A DNA stretch of 64,000 bases from the NCBI GenBank assembly GCA_023362775.1, contig JALMGJ010000018.1, positions 20,131,105 to 20,195,104 on the forward strand, in the 5' to 3' direction. Origin of the DNA: Charina bottae. Taxonomy: Eukaryota > Chordata > Lepidosauria > Squamata > Charinaidae. A program made the position numbers and the translations under genes. This document shows, one piece after another, positions 32,530-42,906 of the stretch. The notes under the pieces were generated by a model. It searched no databases and was not told the origin of the DNA. It saw nothing but the letters and a program-made list of their open reading frames with translations. Numbering within the stretch: the stretch's first letter is position 1; each line of letters begins with the position of its first letter.

Positions 32530-35500
32530 CAGGTTATTTCTCAGTGCTAGGTGTAGAGGACCTACAGTATGTGCATTTTTATTTTAACAAACCTGCCTGG
32601 TTGCAGGACCTTTGCATCTGATCTTTCTAGCTAGTGTGGATCTGGGAGAAACGGATAGAGAAGCCTCTTCTGCCTGAGGCTGCAGCCAGCCAGTTCCTGA
32701 GATGACATTTCTGGGTTTGATGAACAAAACAATCTGGGATCCACCACATACGATGAGGTCCTAGACGACTGATCCTTTTCTTTATTGAATTAACACCACT
32801 TCATGCTAAGGTATCAACCATCATTATCCAATCTGAATGGCTGAGTCGTGCAGCATATCAGCCAAAACCACGGTGTTAAGTAACTCAGGCATGGAAGCCA
32901 GCTGGGTGACCTTGGGCAAGTCACTCCTTTCAGCCTATTCAGGACCAAGTGAAGACCTGGATGGGCCAGTGGTGAAGCTTGGCAGGTAAAGTGGTACTAT
33001 AGGAGTACTTTGGATTCATGCACTCCTTAGGCCTGGCTAAACCTCATGCCCACTCACTGGGCATAAAATTCATCTGCAAATAACAGAAATACTCTCTGTT
33101 TCAGGCACAGCATGGCCTCTTCCCCCTGCCAAGCTTCAGCAGACCAGCATCAGAATCCTCTCAAATCAAGTCAAATCTGATAGTAATCAGGACTGGAAAC
33201 AAACATTCAAAAAAGAAGTCGTCTTTCAGCATTCCGATTAAAACAATTCAAAACAAGTCTTTCAGCATTCTAATTAACACAATTTAATAAGACGAAGGTT
33301 AAGGTGATCAGACAAGGATCCCAACAAGTACTTTTGTGTCCAAATGTGACCCTTATATAGGCAATTCAAAACTGTGAGCTTCTAGCTTTCTTTCTTTTGG
33401 CAGAGGGTGGAAAGAAGCTTGTTTCTTTTGAGCAAGTGAGCAAGCTTGAACCTGGATAATGTTTCCACATTGGCTGCTTGTCTCTTTAAGCAGTGCGGGA
33501 AATCCGCAGTCGGCGAAAGAACTAGAAGCTGCATTCCGACACGATGCTAAGCTTGGTTAGAATTAAACCTGGCTAGGTTTGCTAAGTTTAGCGAGCTGGG
33601 CGAGTTCATTCTCTCTAGTTAGCTTATGCTTCGCTGGGTTTGGAAAACCAAAAAAGTGGGCGAATTTAGCTTGCTGTGTGATAGCAAACAATAGAGTGGT
33701 GGAAATCTATCCCAAGGCACATTCGTGATTCCTCCTCTTCTTCTCTGTGAATCCTCGCAGCTTCAGGCATCTTCAGAGCTCTATTTCAGTTGCTTCTGAG
33801 CATGCACAGAGACTTTGGGTCTCACCATGGGGTCACTGCAAATCACCACCAATGGACAAAAGTGGGAGTTGGAAAGATACATCTCTAGTTCTCTCTCTAA
33901 TCTATCTATTGAAGCTGGGCCCTTTCCTTCCAACAATCCTGAAGGAAGGCACCCTCACAGTTGAAAAAGAAAGTGGGAAAGATGCTGACTCTACATACCT
34001 CCTACCAATGGAAATCTTAACGGTCAACATCTGAAGATGCTGAGCCACGGAGGTGGGGGAGATTATTTGAGAGACGAAGCCTTGGCAAATCTATCCCTTG
34101 CTGTTGCTTAGAGACAAGGCTGAATCCCAGGGCGGATTAAAGCAGTTCTCGCATTGGAGAGGATTGTGCTCAGGCACCGGAACGGCAACTGTCATCAGTT
34201 GCTCCTCATGGTTGAACAGCAGCATCAAAAATACAGGCTGCAAAACCCCTTGGCGGTTGCAGGTCAAGAACTTCCCAATTGGCAAGTAGGTGCCATTCGC
34301 CTTCTTTGAGGCACGGCCCTTGTAGAGAAGTCTTCAAGAGGCAGTTACCAATTCCTGAGATGGTTCTCCGTGGCTTTTGGGGGAAGTATCTGCTCCAGAT
34401 TTTCCATCAGCTTAGCAAATTGACTTCCTTTTATCTCCTGCCTGAAATGAGGATTCGGGGGCTGCAAAAGCCCGGAGATGGACAGTCATATAAATTAATT
34501 AAATAATTAAATAATTAAATAAAAAGTGGGGGTGAGTGGGCTTCAGATGGGGCCATTTAGAACTGATGGGCCATGAGTTGTCTATCCTGGGTTTGAAAAA
34601 GAAGAGTCAGTAGTAGTTGACGGTGAATCATTAATCAGCTGGGCGACAAGCCAGGAGGTCTTCCTCATATTGGTAAAATGGATTGTATTTGGGTTTCAAT
34701 TATAAGCCACAAATGAAAATAAAGGTTAGCCCAAGTTGGTTTCCACTTTGGGGGCAATGCAGACATGGCTACAAGCATGCCAAAGGGATGGATCTCGGTC
34801 ACCAGCTTTCTGGGTCTCCCCATTCCTAGTCCTTCCACTATATCATGCTGTCTCACTGGCTTCATTCTGTTATTCCACCAATGTGTTAATAAATAGCTTG
34901 GCGGGACTATTAGCAAAGTTTAGTTTGGTTGGGAAAGAATTAGGGAAGAAGGTTGGGGAGAATTACCAAGGGAAGAAGAGAGAGATAAAGATTTGGAAAC
35001 CGCAATAGTTTTCTACATCTGCTCTAACAAAATATGGCAGCAAGTAGTCCGTTAGGTTTGATTTTCAGTGCAGGGAGGCAATCCGTGCTGATTCTTGCCT
35101 GGCAGTTGAACTGTTAATGCCGAAAGCGCCCTGGGGAAGCAGTTTCCGTAGAAACAGATGTGTGAGTTTAAAATCAGAGAAATCTTTTTGACCATCTCTC
35201 TCCTCCCATATGCTTTAGCTGTCTGCTTAGAAAGGAAGAGGGGAAATCCACACCGATGTGCCTTTAGGAGCCAAGAGGAGTGAATGCAAACTCTCATTAT
35301 CAAAGGAAATTTCTTGAAGCAGGTGACAAAAGATTGGATTTTTAAAGGAAGGGTTATAATTCTCCCTTCTCTCTCCCTCCTCCAAAACAACTTGCTTTTT
35401 TTATGCATGGAACTTTCTGGGGAGAAAAAGAAGAATCAACATTTTTCTAGAAGCCTAGAGAGAAACAGAGAGCGGACAAAGTAGACCATGAAAAAAAAGA

Positions 35501-36229
35501 AAAGAAATCAATTAGCATAATGAAATCAATAAAACTAAAAAGCAGTGCCCTTTGCTGTTTGTCAAATATTATTCATGTAATTGGTATTTTTAAGCAAATA
35601 ATGGTGGGTTTTTTTCTTTAATATTGTTTCTCTTGATCTATATTATGTCCATACTATGGATGGGGAAACTAACGCACAAGGGGTAGCCCAACTGCAGAGG
35701 TTCTAATCATTCATGTTGGCTCTAATTTGAGTATCAGGACAGAGTTTTTTAAAGAAAAGATGGGATGGCTTTTTAAAAAATAGCAGTCCTAAGCTTCAAA
35801 GGATCTTGTTTACTCAAGTTTATCCCCATTGCTGGATGGGGTGGGGCAGGCACCTCAAGGTGTGAAGGTCTTGGATAGAGACAAAGGGTTCAAGTTTCAG
35901 CTCTCTTAGGCCATGCAGAAGAATGAACTACATTATTTTGATAGGTTTCAAGGATTTTCCCCACCCCAGACACAGTTTCAGATCATCTCTCATATCAACA
36001 GAGTTCTTTCCCAGTTGTGTGTTCCAAATCCATGGTTGTGGTATCCTAACCCTCTGATGGCCCACATAGAAGGAGATGTGGGAGAAAAAGAAACTGAGAA
36101 AGTCCATCATTGTACAGGAAAATTGCAGTCCAGGTAAAACAGGCTACATCAAAAGAAGTCCATATTCCAAATCATGGATAGGAATAGCCTATCTAATGTC
36201 CTAAGTATCACAGTTCAAACTTCTGAACT
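32530..36229. other. Intergenic, largely unannotated
   Basis: A SINE body fragment (GCTGGGTGACCTTGGGCAAG) lies near 32880-32945 and an L2-like tail at 34430-34530. The rest has no repeat or gene I recognise. The AT-rich segment around 35480-35640 looks like a possible conserved non-coding element. Confidence 0.5.
34430..34530 (+). mobile_element. L2-like LINE 3' end
   Basis: 'ggggctgcaaaagcccggagatggacagtcatataaattaattaaataatt' shows a degenerate tail arm followed by an AAATAATT run, as in other L2 3' ends here. Confidence 0.4.
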
Positions 36230-36620
36230 ATTTCAGAGAAGGCAAGGAGGACAATCAGGAGAACGAAAAATAATTCCTATGAAGAGAGATTGAAGAAACC
36301 ATGTACCCTTGAGAAGAAAAAGTTGAAGGAGTTATAATACCATTCCTCAAGTCCTTGAAATGGTGTTACAGAGAAGAAGGTACCTGTTCTCTATCATCCC
36401 AGAGTTCAGGGCACAGAATAATTGCATTAAATGATGGGAAGGCAAATTCCTTTGGAAGATTAGAAAAAACATGCTAATGTGACAAGTGTTCAGTAATGGA
36501 ACCAATGAGTCAGAGAGGTGGTAGTCTTATCTTTGTTGGGTTTGTTCAAGTAGTGTCTGGATAGCTATCTGTTGAAGATGCCTTAATCTGAATTCCTGCA
36601 TTGAGTGCCTCTTCCAGTGC
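36230..36620 (+). mobile_element. CR1-like LINE 3' remnant
   Basis: The order 'tcctatgaagagagattgaagaa', 'cttgagaagaaaaag', 'ccagagttcagggcacagaataa', 'tcagagaggtggtagtc' and 'gatgccttaatctgaattcctgcattgag' follows the 3' part of reptile/avian CR1 elements. It is old, and no complete end is visible. Confidence 0.6.
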
Positions 36621-36669
36621 TCAAGTTCTCTGCTTGTCTACTCTGTCTAGCTGTGAGAGCCATCTTGAT

Positions 36670-36775
36670 CAGTGTTTCTCAACCTTGGCCACTTTAAGAT
36701 GTGTGGACTTTGACTCCCAGAATTCTGGGAATTGAAGTCCACACACCTTAAAGTGGCCAAGGTTGAGAAACACTG
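36670..36775. mobile_element. hAT-type palindromic MITE, copy 3
   Basis: A 106-bp near-perfect palindrome with ends CAGTGTTTCTCAACCTTGGC and its complement. The loop present in copies 1 and 2 (CCCCAGCCAGCATG...) is deleted, so the two arms meet at AGAATTCTGGGA. Flanks ATCTTGAT and GTCTAGAT match at 6 of 8. Confidence 0.85.
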
Positions 36776-38734
36776 GTCTAGATTATGACACCAGAAATCT
36801 CAGCCCTTCCAGGACTGCAAAACACATTGCATTAGTTCACTTTTCCATTAAATAAACATTACCAATCCCTTGGATTAAATATGGCATTCTGGAAGAGAGA
36901 TTGGGCACACCAGCCTGGCAAATGACATACTGTAAAGTCTTGGACTTAATTTGAGTTTTTATTTTTAGGCAAATGTAATTGGCAGCAGTGTAGGAAATGA
37001 AGTAAGGGGACCATTAGGAGGAAAAGGTGGTTGGCCCACCAAGGTTTTCGTTGCTGCTTAGTTCACTTTCTAAATTGCATTTGTTCGTTTTAGTGCAAGA
37101 GTCATCACACGTTGTAGCTGGGGCGGTGGGGGAACAGTAACATTGGCCTCAAATTTTGCTCAGCTCCTGATGACTTAATGGATGTGCTCATGGAACAGTT
37201 TTCTTGGCAGCCATGCAGAAATGGCTTGCTGCTATATTTTTCAGGGATTTTTTAAAAATTATTATTATTATTATTTTACTTCTAGGTTAACGTATCATCC
37301 TAAGATTTCCTCTGGGCTTTTCTTTCAAGGACCAACCAGGCCTGATTCTGCTAATTTTGTTCAAGCTCGAGCAAGGTCAGTCAGAGGGCGCTGTGCAGAA
37401 ACAGAGGCAAGCTGACAAAGATTACAACAGCCAACGCCACAACGTAAAAAATATATTTCCTATAACATACATACCTGCCCCTTTCCTGGGGAAAGTATTT
37501 TGAAAAGCAAACTAACCCAAGATGTTTTTCCGAATGCAGCTCCTTCTCCAGGGTATCCAAACCATGTTTGCTGTCAAGCAAACCAGACAGGCAGTATTTT
37601 TCTCGAAAAGGATCCAAATTATTATGCTGGGCTTCCTTCTGTCCCCTGTTAGGTGAGGGTGCAAGGGTGACCTTCGTTGGGAGAGGGACCTCCTCTTTTT
37701 CTAGAATATCCGTCTGTTTGTTTTAGCTACTGATCCCAGCGCTTGCACACCACCCACCTCCCAAGCTTCTGAATAGTAACCTCAAGTTACATTTCTTTGA
37801 ATGCTAATTCTGGTTGAGAATTACTTTTTTTCTGAGGGGAGGGGGGGGACCTCCTTCATTCGCCTGGCTTGATTTCCCCCTTTGAAAATATTGCCTTGTC
37901 CTTTCCAAAGAAGAAAGAAGGAAGGAGCTTCAAAGAGCAGGCAGTCCTTAACAGAGGAAGGAGAGGCAATCAAGAAGAACTAACCGAAGTCAAAGGAAGG
38001 AGGGAAAGCAGCCCCCCATGGCAATTCAACATTCCTCTGCCCACGCACTCCTGACATGCTGCGAGCGAGGGGGGGGTGCGCGCACATGTGTGTGTGCGGC
38101 AGGGGAATCTAATTTGTTTTGCCAGGATCTTCATGCGACTGCCAACATGATTAAACGTCCTTCCATAAAAGTGATAAAGGCTCAAGGGCGGGGGTGGGGG
38201 TTAGGGAATCAATATTTGCTGCAGCTTCTGTATTAGGCGTAATGGGTGTCAGTTTTGCATTTGATCATTTATGATTTGCATATCTATCTCAGCCCCTCTT
38301 TTTCTTTCTCTCTCCCTCCCACCCACCCACCCAAGAATGCACAGACAGGAATTTACAGGGCATAAACTGGATGGTGGCAGAAATCAACGGGTGGGGCAGA
38401 AAGGGTGGGGATTTGGTGCAAAGTGCGTGCCCCCAGCTGCTTTTCTGAAACAGTGCCTGGATTAAAGGCAAGGGGGACAGCCTTCCTTCTTCTTCCATCC
38501 TCCTGAAATTCAATCAGAAGATGGAGCTGGAAAACACAAGCTGCCCACTGAGAGTTTGGACACACGGGCTTTCAGGGATGCTGTAACCATGAGCTGCATT
38601 GCAGGTCCTGCATAGATGGTCTCCAGTGGGCCTTCAAATGCAAGTCGGTCTCTGCCGCTGAAGGGAATAACCAAGCACTTCCACAGGGTCATCCTGGAGC
38701 ACAGGGTTACAATATCAGCCAACAACTAGGAGAG
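36776..38734. other. Intergenic, no recognised feature
   Basis: Unique-looking sequence with a short ATT run near 37258-37275. No protein-coding gene is seen. The segment 38140-38290 is AT-rich with homeobox/POU-like words and might be a conserved element. Confidence 0.5.
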
Positions 38735-38759
38735 CCCATGTGGTGGTATAGTGGGGAAG
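38735..38759 (+). mobile_element. Left part of a tRNA-SINE split by a Penelope-like insertion
   Basis: CATGTGGTGGTATAGTGGGG is an A-box-like SINE head. It resumes after the insertion at 40272 with TATAGTGGGGAAGGTGTTGG, the last bases (38747-38759) being the target-site duplication. Confidence 0.65.
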
Positions 38760-39822
38760 TCTGTAGCTTGAATCATGTCAACTGGATTTCTATTTTCTCA
38801 GTGGAAACGTTTCGCTCCTTATCCAAGGAGCTTCTTCAGTCTGAGCAAAGTTAGTAAGGGAATCCTTAAATATGTTGCTGTGTGACCTTACACCTGGGGC
38901 TAGGTCATGGTTATACTGAGATGTTATTTTAAGTCCTTTTATCATCTAAAGGAGGATTGTTAAGATCACCATGCTGCTGTTGAGCTTGCGAAATGGTCTT
39001 AATCTTCCTAGGCACAGAAGACAAAGCAGGGAGGAAGATAGGGGAAAGATTGTGCCTGAGGCCCCCACCTCTATTCAAGGAAGGATTTTCCAAGTTGGCA
39101 TAAATGGATTCCTTGACCCCTCTCTCAAACCACCTATCTTCTCTGTCTAAAATGTGAACATTAATGTCCTCAAATGAGTGTCCTTTTTCCTTTAGATGAA
39201 GATAAACTGCTGACTCTAGTCCTGTGGTATTACTTCTCCTGTGTTGGGCCATCCTCCTGTACAAAAGTTGTTTGGTTTCTCCAATGTAGAGTTCAGAGCA
39301 CTCCTCACTGCAGTGGATTGCATAAACTACATTGCTTTTCTTGTGTTTTGGAGTTTGATCTTTGGGGTGTACAAACCTCTGTCTCAGTGTGTTGGTGGGT
39401 TTGAAATATACAGGTATGTGGTGTTTGCCAAATATCCATTTTATCTTTTCAGACACGCCAGCCATGTAGGGAATGACCAGGTTCTTTCGTTTACTCTGAG
39501 TCTCAGCCCTATCTGTCGCTGTTTTAGGTCTGGTAGATTTAGATTTGGTGAAGGCCCAATTTCGATATCCACAGGCCTTCAGAGCTGTTCTCAGGTGCTG
39601 ATTTTCATTCTTTTTGGAATCCATGGAGGTGGGGATGGTTTCTGCTCTGTGTGACAATGTCCTGATGACTCCTAGTTTGTGCTGCAGTGGATGGTGGGAG
39701 TCAAACATCAGATATTGATCTGTGTGTGTGGGTTTCCTGTAGATCCCTATTTCTAGCTTGCCACCGGTCCCAATGAGGACTTCACAGTCTAGGAATGCCA
39801 GCCCTAACTCATTTGAGGACAT
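38760..39822 (-). mobile_element. Penelope-like retroelement, 5'-truncated copy with GIY-YIG domain
   Basis: The minus-strand frame 39822-38929 encodes 297 residues. It starts in the C-terminal part of a Penelope-type reverse transcriptase (LAFLDCEVLIGTGGKLEIGI, then YRKPTHTDQYLMFDSHHPLQ), passes a basic linker with an HHIPVYFKP segment, and ends in a GIY-YIG endonuclease module (VVYAIHCSEECSELYIGETK, then RMAQHR). The RT palm and everything upstream are missing, and the first residues derive from the inverted junction, so the protein is not functional. Known PLEs combine RT and GIY-YIG in this order. The 3' UTR (38760-38928) contains a hammerhead-like motif at 38797-38845. Confidence 0.9.
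38797..38845 (-). ncRNA. Hammerhead-like ribozyme motif (minus-strand PLE copy)
   Basis: Reading the minus strand: CTCAG, then CTGAAGA, a GCTCCTT/AAGGAGC 7-bp hairpin with GGAT loop, GAAAC, GTTTC and CTGAG. This has the hammerhead core order CUGANGA - stem II - GAAA with a very short stem III and a CTCAG/CTGAG stem I. One extra A separates CUGAAGA from stem II, so it departs from the strict consensus. Hammerhead motifs are known in Penelope-like elements; activity here is inference. Confidence 0.55.
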
Positions 39823-40271
39823 TAATGTTCACATTTTAGACAGAGAAGATAGGTGGTTTGAGAGAAGGGTCAAGGAATCCATTTATGCCAACTTGGAAAA
39901 TCCTTCCTTGAATAGAGGTGGGGGCCTCAGGCACAATCTTTCCCCCATCTTCCTCCCTGCTTTGTCTTCTGTGCCTAGGAAGATTAAGACCATTTCACAA
40001 GCTCAACAGCAGCATGGTGATCTTAACGATCCTTCTTTAGATGATAAAGGGACTTAGAAATAACATCTCAAAAAAATAACCATGACCTAGCCCCAGGTGT
40101 AAGGTCACACAGCTACCTAGAAACATATTTAGGATTCCCTTCCCAACTTTGCTCAGACTGAAGAAGCTCCTTGGATAAGGAGCGAAACGTTTCCACTGAG
40201 AAAATAGATATCCAGTTGACATGATTCAAGCTACAGACAATTCCACCTGGATGACTGAGAACCTTCATAGA
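39809..40271 (+). mobile_element. Penelope-like retroelement, inverted second copy (3' part only)
   Basis: From ACTCATTTGAGGACATTAAT onward this repeats the 3' third of the minus-strand copy in the opposite direction: HILDREDRWFER, YANLENPSLNRGGGLRHNLS and LSSVPRKIKTISQAQQQHGD. It keeps only the end of the GIY-YIG protein and the 3' UTR. The last bases before the duplication (about 40237-40271) are absent from the other end. The complete composite 38760-40271 is flanked by TATAGTGGGGAAG on both sides. Confidence 0.88.
40152..40200 (+). ncRNA. Hammerhead-like ribozyme motif (plus-strand PLE copy)
   Basis: Same motif as at 38797-38845, on the other strand: CTCAGACTGAAGAAGCTCC, loop GGAT, AAGGAGCGAAACG, TTTCCACTGAG. 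Core and stems are unchanged between the two copies. The same extra A follows CUGAAGA. Confidence 0.55.
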
Positions 40272-40460
40272 TATAGTGGGGAAGGTGTTGGACTAGGAGA
40301 ATGGAGACCCAGGTTCAAGTCCACCCTCAACCATTGATAGTAACCCCCAGGAGGCAGTGCGTGACCTGTTTCATCTTATATTGGGACTCATCAGACGTAC
40401 ATAGCCAGATTTTTCCATGGGGTTCAAACCATACACTGGGAATTGAACTCATAGACCCAT
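40272..40460 (+). mobile_element. Right part of the SINE split by the Penelope-like insertion
   Basis: TATAGTGGGGAAGGTGTTGG continues 'actaggagaatggagacccaggttcaagtcc', a tRNA-like B-box region. It is followed by a diverged body and no clear tail. Confidence 0.6.
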
Positions 40461-40577
40461 GCACTTTAGATGATGATCTACAGTCCATTGGCTTTTGGAG
40501 CTTTTGGAGATCCTGGTGTTCATCAGTGCTGCAGGAAGGACTATAAAAGGGTATATACAGTCCTCCTTTCCTTAAAC

Positions 40578-40777
40578 CAGAGCTTTCCAAACTTTTCATG
40601 TTGGCGACACACTTTTTGGACATGCATCATTTCGCGACACTCTCTTACAGCAGGGCACAAGGCAGGCACTAGGACCTGCACAGAATCCTGGCAAGGCTCG
40701 GAGGCAGCAGCAGCGCAACACACCCAGACAATGCAGCCTACACACTAACCTGTCCTGACACAGTTTGGAAAGCTCTG
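40578..40777. mobile_element. hAT-type non-autonomous element (CAGAGCTTTCCAAACT ends)
   Basis: A 200-bp element with inverted ends CAGAGCTTTCCAAACTTTTC and CAGTTTGGAAAGCTCTG, flanked by a perfect 8-bp duplication CCTTAAAC (40570-40577, 40778-40785). The interior has a TGCCTTGTGCCCTGCTGT-type block (reverse) and no transposase. It is the single-unit relative of the pair at 42318-42898. Confidence 0.9.
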
Positions 40778-40879
40778 CCTTAAACTGTCAGAGCAGAGAG
40801 ATAACAGGTGTTATATTAGGTCCTGTCCCCTGTTCTGGCAGCTTAAGAGAAGGTGCACTATATATTCCATTCTGATAGA

Positions 40880-41035
40880 TCCTCATCCACTAATCCTCAC
40901 TGGGTGGCCATGGGCCAGTCATTCTCCCTCTGCTCAGCTTACTGCCCAGGATTGTTTTTTGGGGGGAAATGGGAGGAGGGGGCACTAGGTACACCATCTT
41001 GAGCTCCTGATAGAAATCTCACACATAAATAATAG
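40880..41035 (+). mobile_element. tRNA-derived SINE body and tail fragment
   Basis: 'CTCACTGGGTGGCCATGGGC cagtcattctccctctgctcag', 'ggattgtttttt...gggaggaggg' and 'catcttgagctcctgatagaaatc' followed by an AAATAATA run give the SINE body plus an L2-like tail. The head is lost. Confidence 0.6.
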
Positions 41036-42309
41036 TTTGTAATGGCAAGACTCAATCCCTTGAAGAACCAAAAGTTAACTCTTCCAAGCCCATCCAGAAC
41101 CCCCTTTTAAGACTGCAGTTAGGTAAAAGTTGTACTGGAATGCTACTAAGTAATAGCTGGTTGAAAGGCATAGAACAAGGAAAATAAATGAATTCAATGA
41201 GGACCTCACCACATTGAATAAAAGAATAATTGCTGCAATTTCTTACCAATAATTTGCCAAGGAATAGTCCTGCCATGCCACACAACTCAAACTAAGTAGA
41301 TTTCGATGCTCTGTTTGTCCTTGCACACCTGCCATGCTCATGTATGACCTGTCTCCTCCTGTGCATTGTGGAGACAGGGGGACAATTCCAACTGGAACTA
41401 TTTTAATGACCCCTTGGTCCTATTTTGCCTACCTTTATCCTTTACAAACGTAAAATCTAGTATACCTGAGCGAATGGTGCATCTTGCTTGGTCCACCCAT
41501 TTTCCATATCTCCGATTCATTTTAGGGCAAGGACAGAGGCCCTGCAAAGGGGGAGGGGGGATTCAAATGACAATGGCAGCTTTGCACCATTGTGATGCAA
41601 GCTCCACCCCTTTATGGTGACATCGGACACACACACACAAGGGGCGGAGCTTGTGGCGCAATGTTGCTTTCATTATTTTGGTGCCAAGCTGGACCCTGTG
41701 GATATCTCTGAGAAGGGGTATACAACAGTTGTCAGCCTGAGGTTTTGCACAGCGAGTCAAGGGGGTATTCCAAAAATGGGAAGAGCTAGGCCCCATAGTA
41801 AGCCTCATTCAGGGAGGCCTTGGGGGTCCTAGAAGATGAAACAGAGGCTTTAAAGCTCGGCAAGCTTAAGGCCCCCATTTTGCTTTCTAAAATCCCCCAA
41901 TCTTTCTTCTCCAGTGCAAAACAACTGGCCAATATTGTAACACCATTCATCAGGCTCCCTGATCTGGACTTAGCAGTAAATCACAAATTTCCTGATATTT
42001 CACGGCCAGCCTGACTTGGCAGAAGTCTCCCAGACATGATTCGACTCGATTAGAATCTTTATTACAGACAAGAATGAAGTCATACTAAACAGTTGATTGC
42101 CCGCCGCCAGTGAGACGATGTAAATGACTTTTATACCTTCCGAGGTTTAAACTTGAAAACTCCCAACCTTGCAAATTAATGGACTCCTGGTTTGGCTCTT
42201 GGTGGCTTTCAAGGTGTAAGCCACAAAGTGTAAGCCACAATGTTCCACCATGCCATGGGAAGATAGGGAAGTGGGGAGATAGGGAGATTGACAAATGCAC
42301 ACAGACACA
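41036..42309. other. Intergenic, no recognised feature
   Basis: No gene or clear repeat family. A short ACAC run occurs near 41628-41640. Confidence 0.5.
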
Positions 42310-42317
42310 CCCTAAGT

Positions 42318-42679
42318 CAGAGCTTTCCAAACTGTGTGTCGGGACACTTCCGCTGCAGTGTCTGGGTGTGTCGCGCTGCTGCTGCCTCGGAGCCCTGCCA
42401 GGATTCCACGCAGGTCCTAGTGCCTGCCTTGTGCCTGGCTGCCTCCAAACCTGCTGTGATTCCACTCAGGTCCTGGTGCCTGCCTTGTGCCTGGCTGCCT
42501 CCAAACCTGCTGTGATTCCACGCAGGTCCTAGTGCCTGCCTTGTGCCTTGCTGCCTCCAAACCGGCTGTGATTCCACTCAGGTCCTAGTGCCTGCCTTGT
42601 TCCCTGCTGTAAGAGTGTGTCGCAAAATGATGCATGTCTAAAAAGTGTGTCACCAACATGAAAAGTTTGGAAAGCTCTG
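42318..42679. mobile_element. hAT-type element with internal 56-bp tandem repeats
   Basis: Same family as 40578-40777: it starts CAGAGCTTTCCAAACTGTGT and ends AAAGTTTGGAAAGCTCTG. The middle is expanded by about four 56-bp units; the GATTCCAC mark recurs at 42402, 42458, 42514 and 42570 with exact 56-bp spacing. The left flank is CCCTAAGT (42310-42317); the right flank CTATATAT does not match it. Confidence 0.85.
42402..42613. repeat. 56-bp minisatellite within the hAT element
   Basis: Units read GATTCCACGCAGGTCCTAGT, then GCCTGCCTTGTGCCTGGCTG and CCTCCAAACCTGCTGT. Small differences occur (ACGCAGG against ACTCAGG, CCTAGTG against CCTGGTG). The neighbouring elements at 40578 and 42696 have a single unit. 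Confidence 0.88.
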
Positions 42680-42695
42680 CTATATATATTTACAT

Positions 42696-42898
42696 CAGAG
42701 CTTTCCAAACTGTGTGTCGGGACACATTAGTGTGTTGGCTGCAGTGTCTGGGTGTGTCAGGGCTGCTGCTGCCTCCGAGCCCTGCCAGGATTCCGCGCAG
42801 GTCCTAGTGCCTGCCTTGTGCCTTGCTGTAAGAGTGTGTCACGAAATGACGCATGTCTAAAAAGTGTGTCACCAACATGAAAAGTTTGGAAAGCTCTG
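42696..42898. mobile_element. Second hAT-type element in tandem
   Basis: A 203-bp copy in the same orientation, 16 bp after the previous one, with ends CAGAGCTTTCCAAACTGTGT and AAGTTTGGAAAGCTCTG. The right flank is CCCGAAGT (42899-42906), close to the left flank of the first element (CCCTAAGT), not to its own left flank (ATTTACAT). Confidence 0.85.
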
Positions 42899-42906
42899 CC
42901 CGAAGT

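Noticed and set aside
38929..39822. The GIY-YIG protein considered as a host or homing endonuclease gene
   Set aside because: It is preceded by the end of a Penelope-type reverse transcriptase domain, is truncated at an inverted junction and sits inside a target-site duplication, so it is a dead retroelement.
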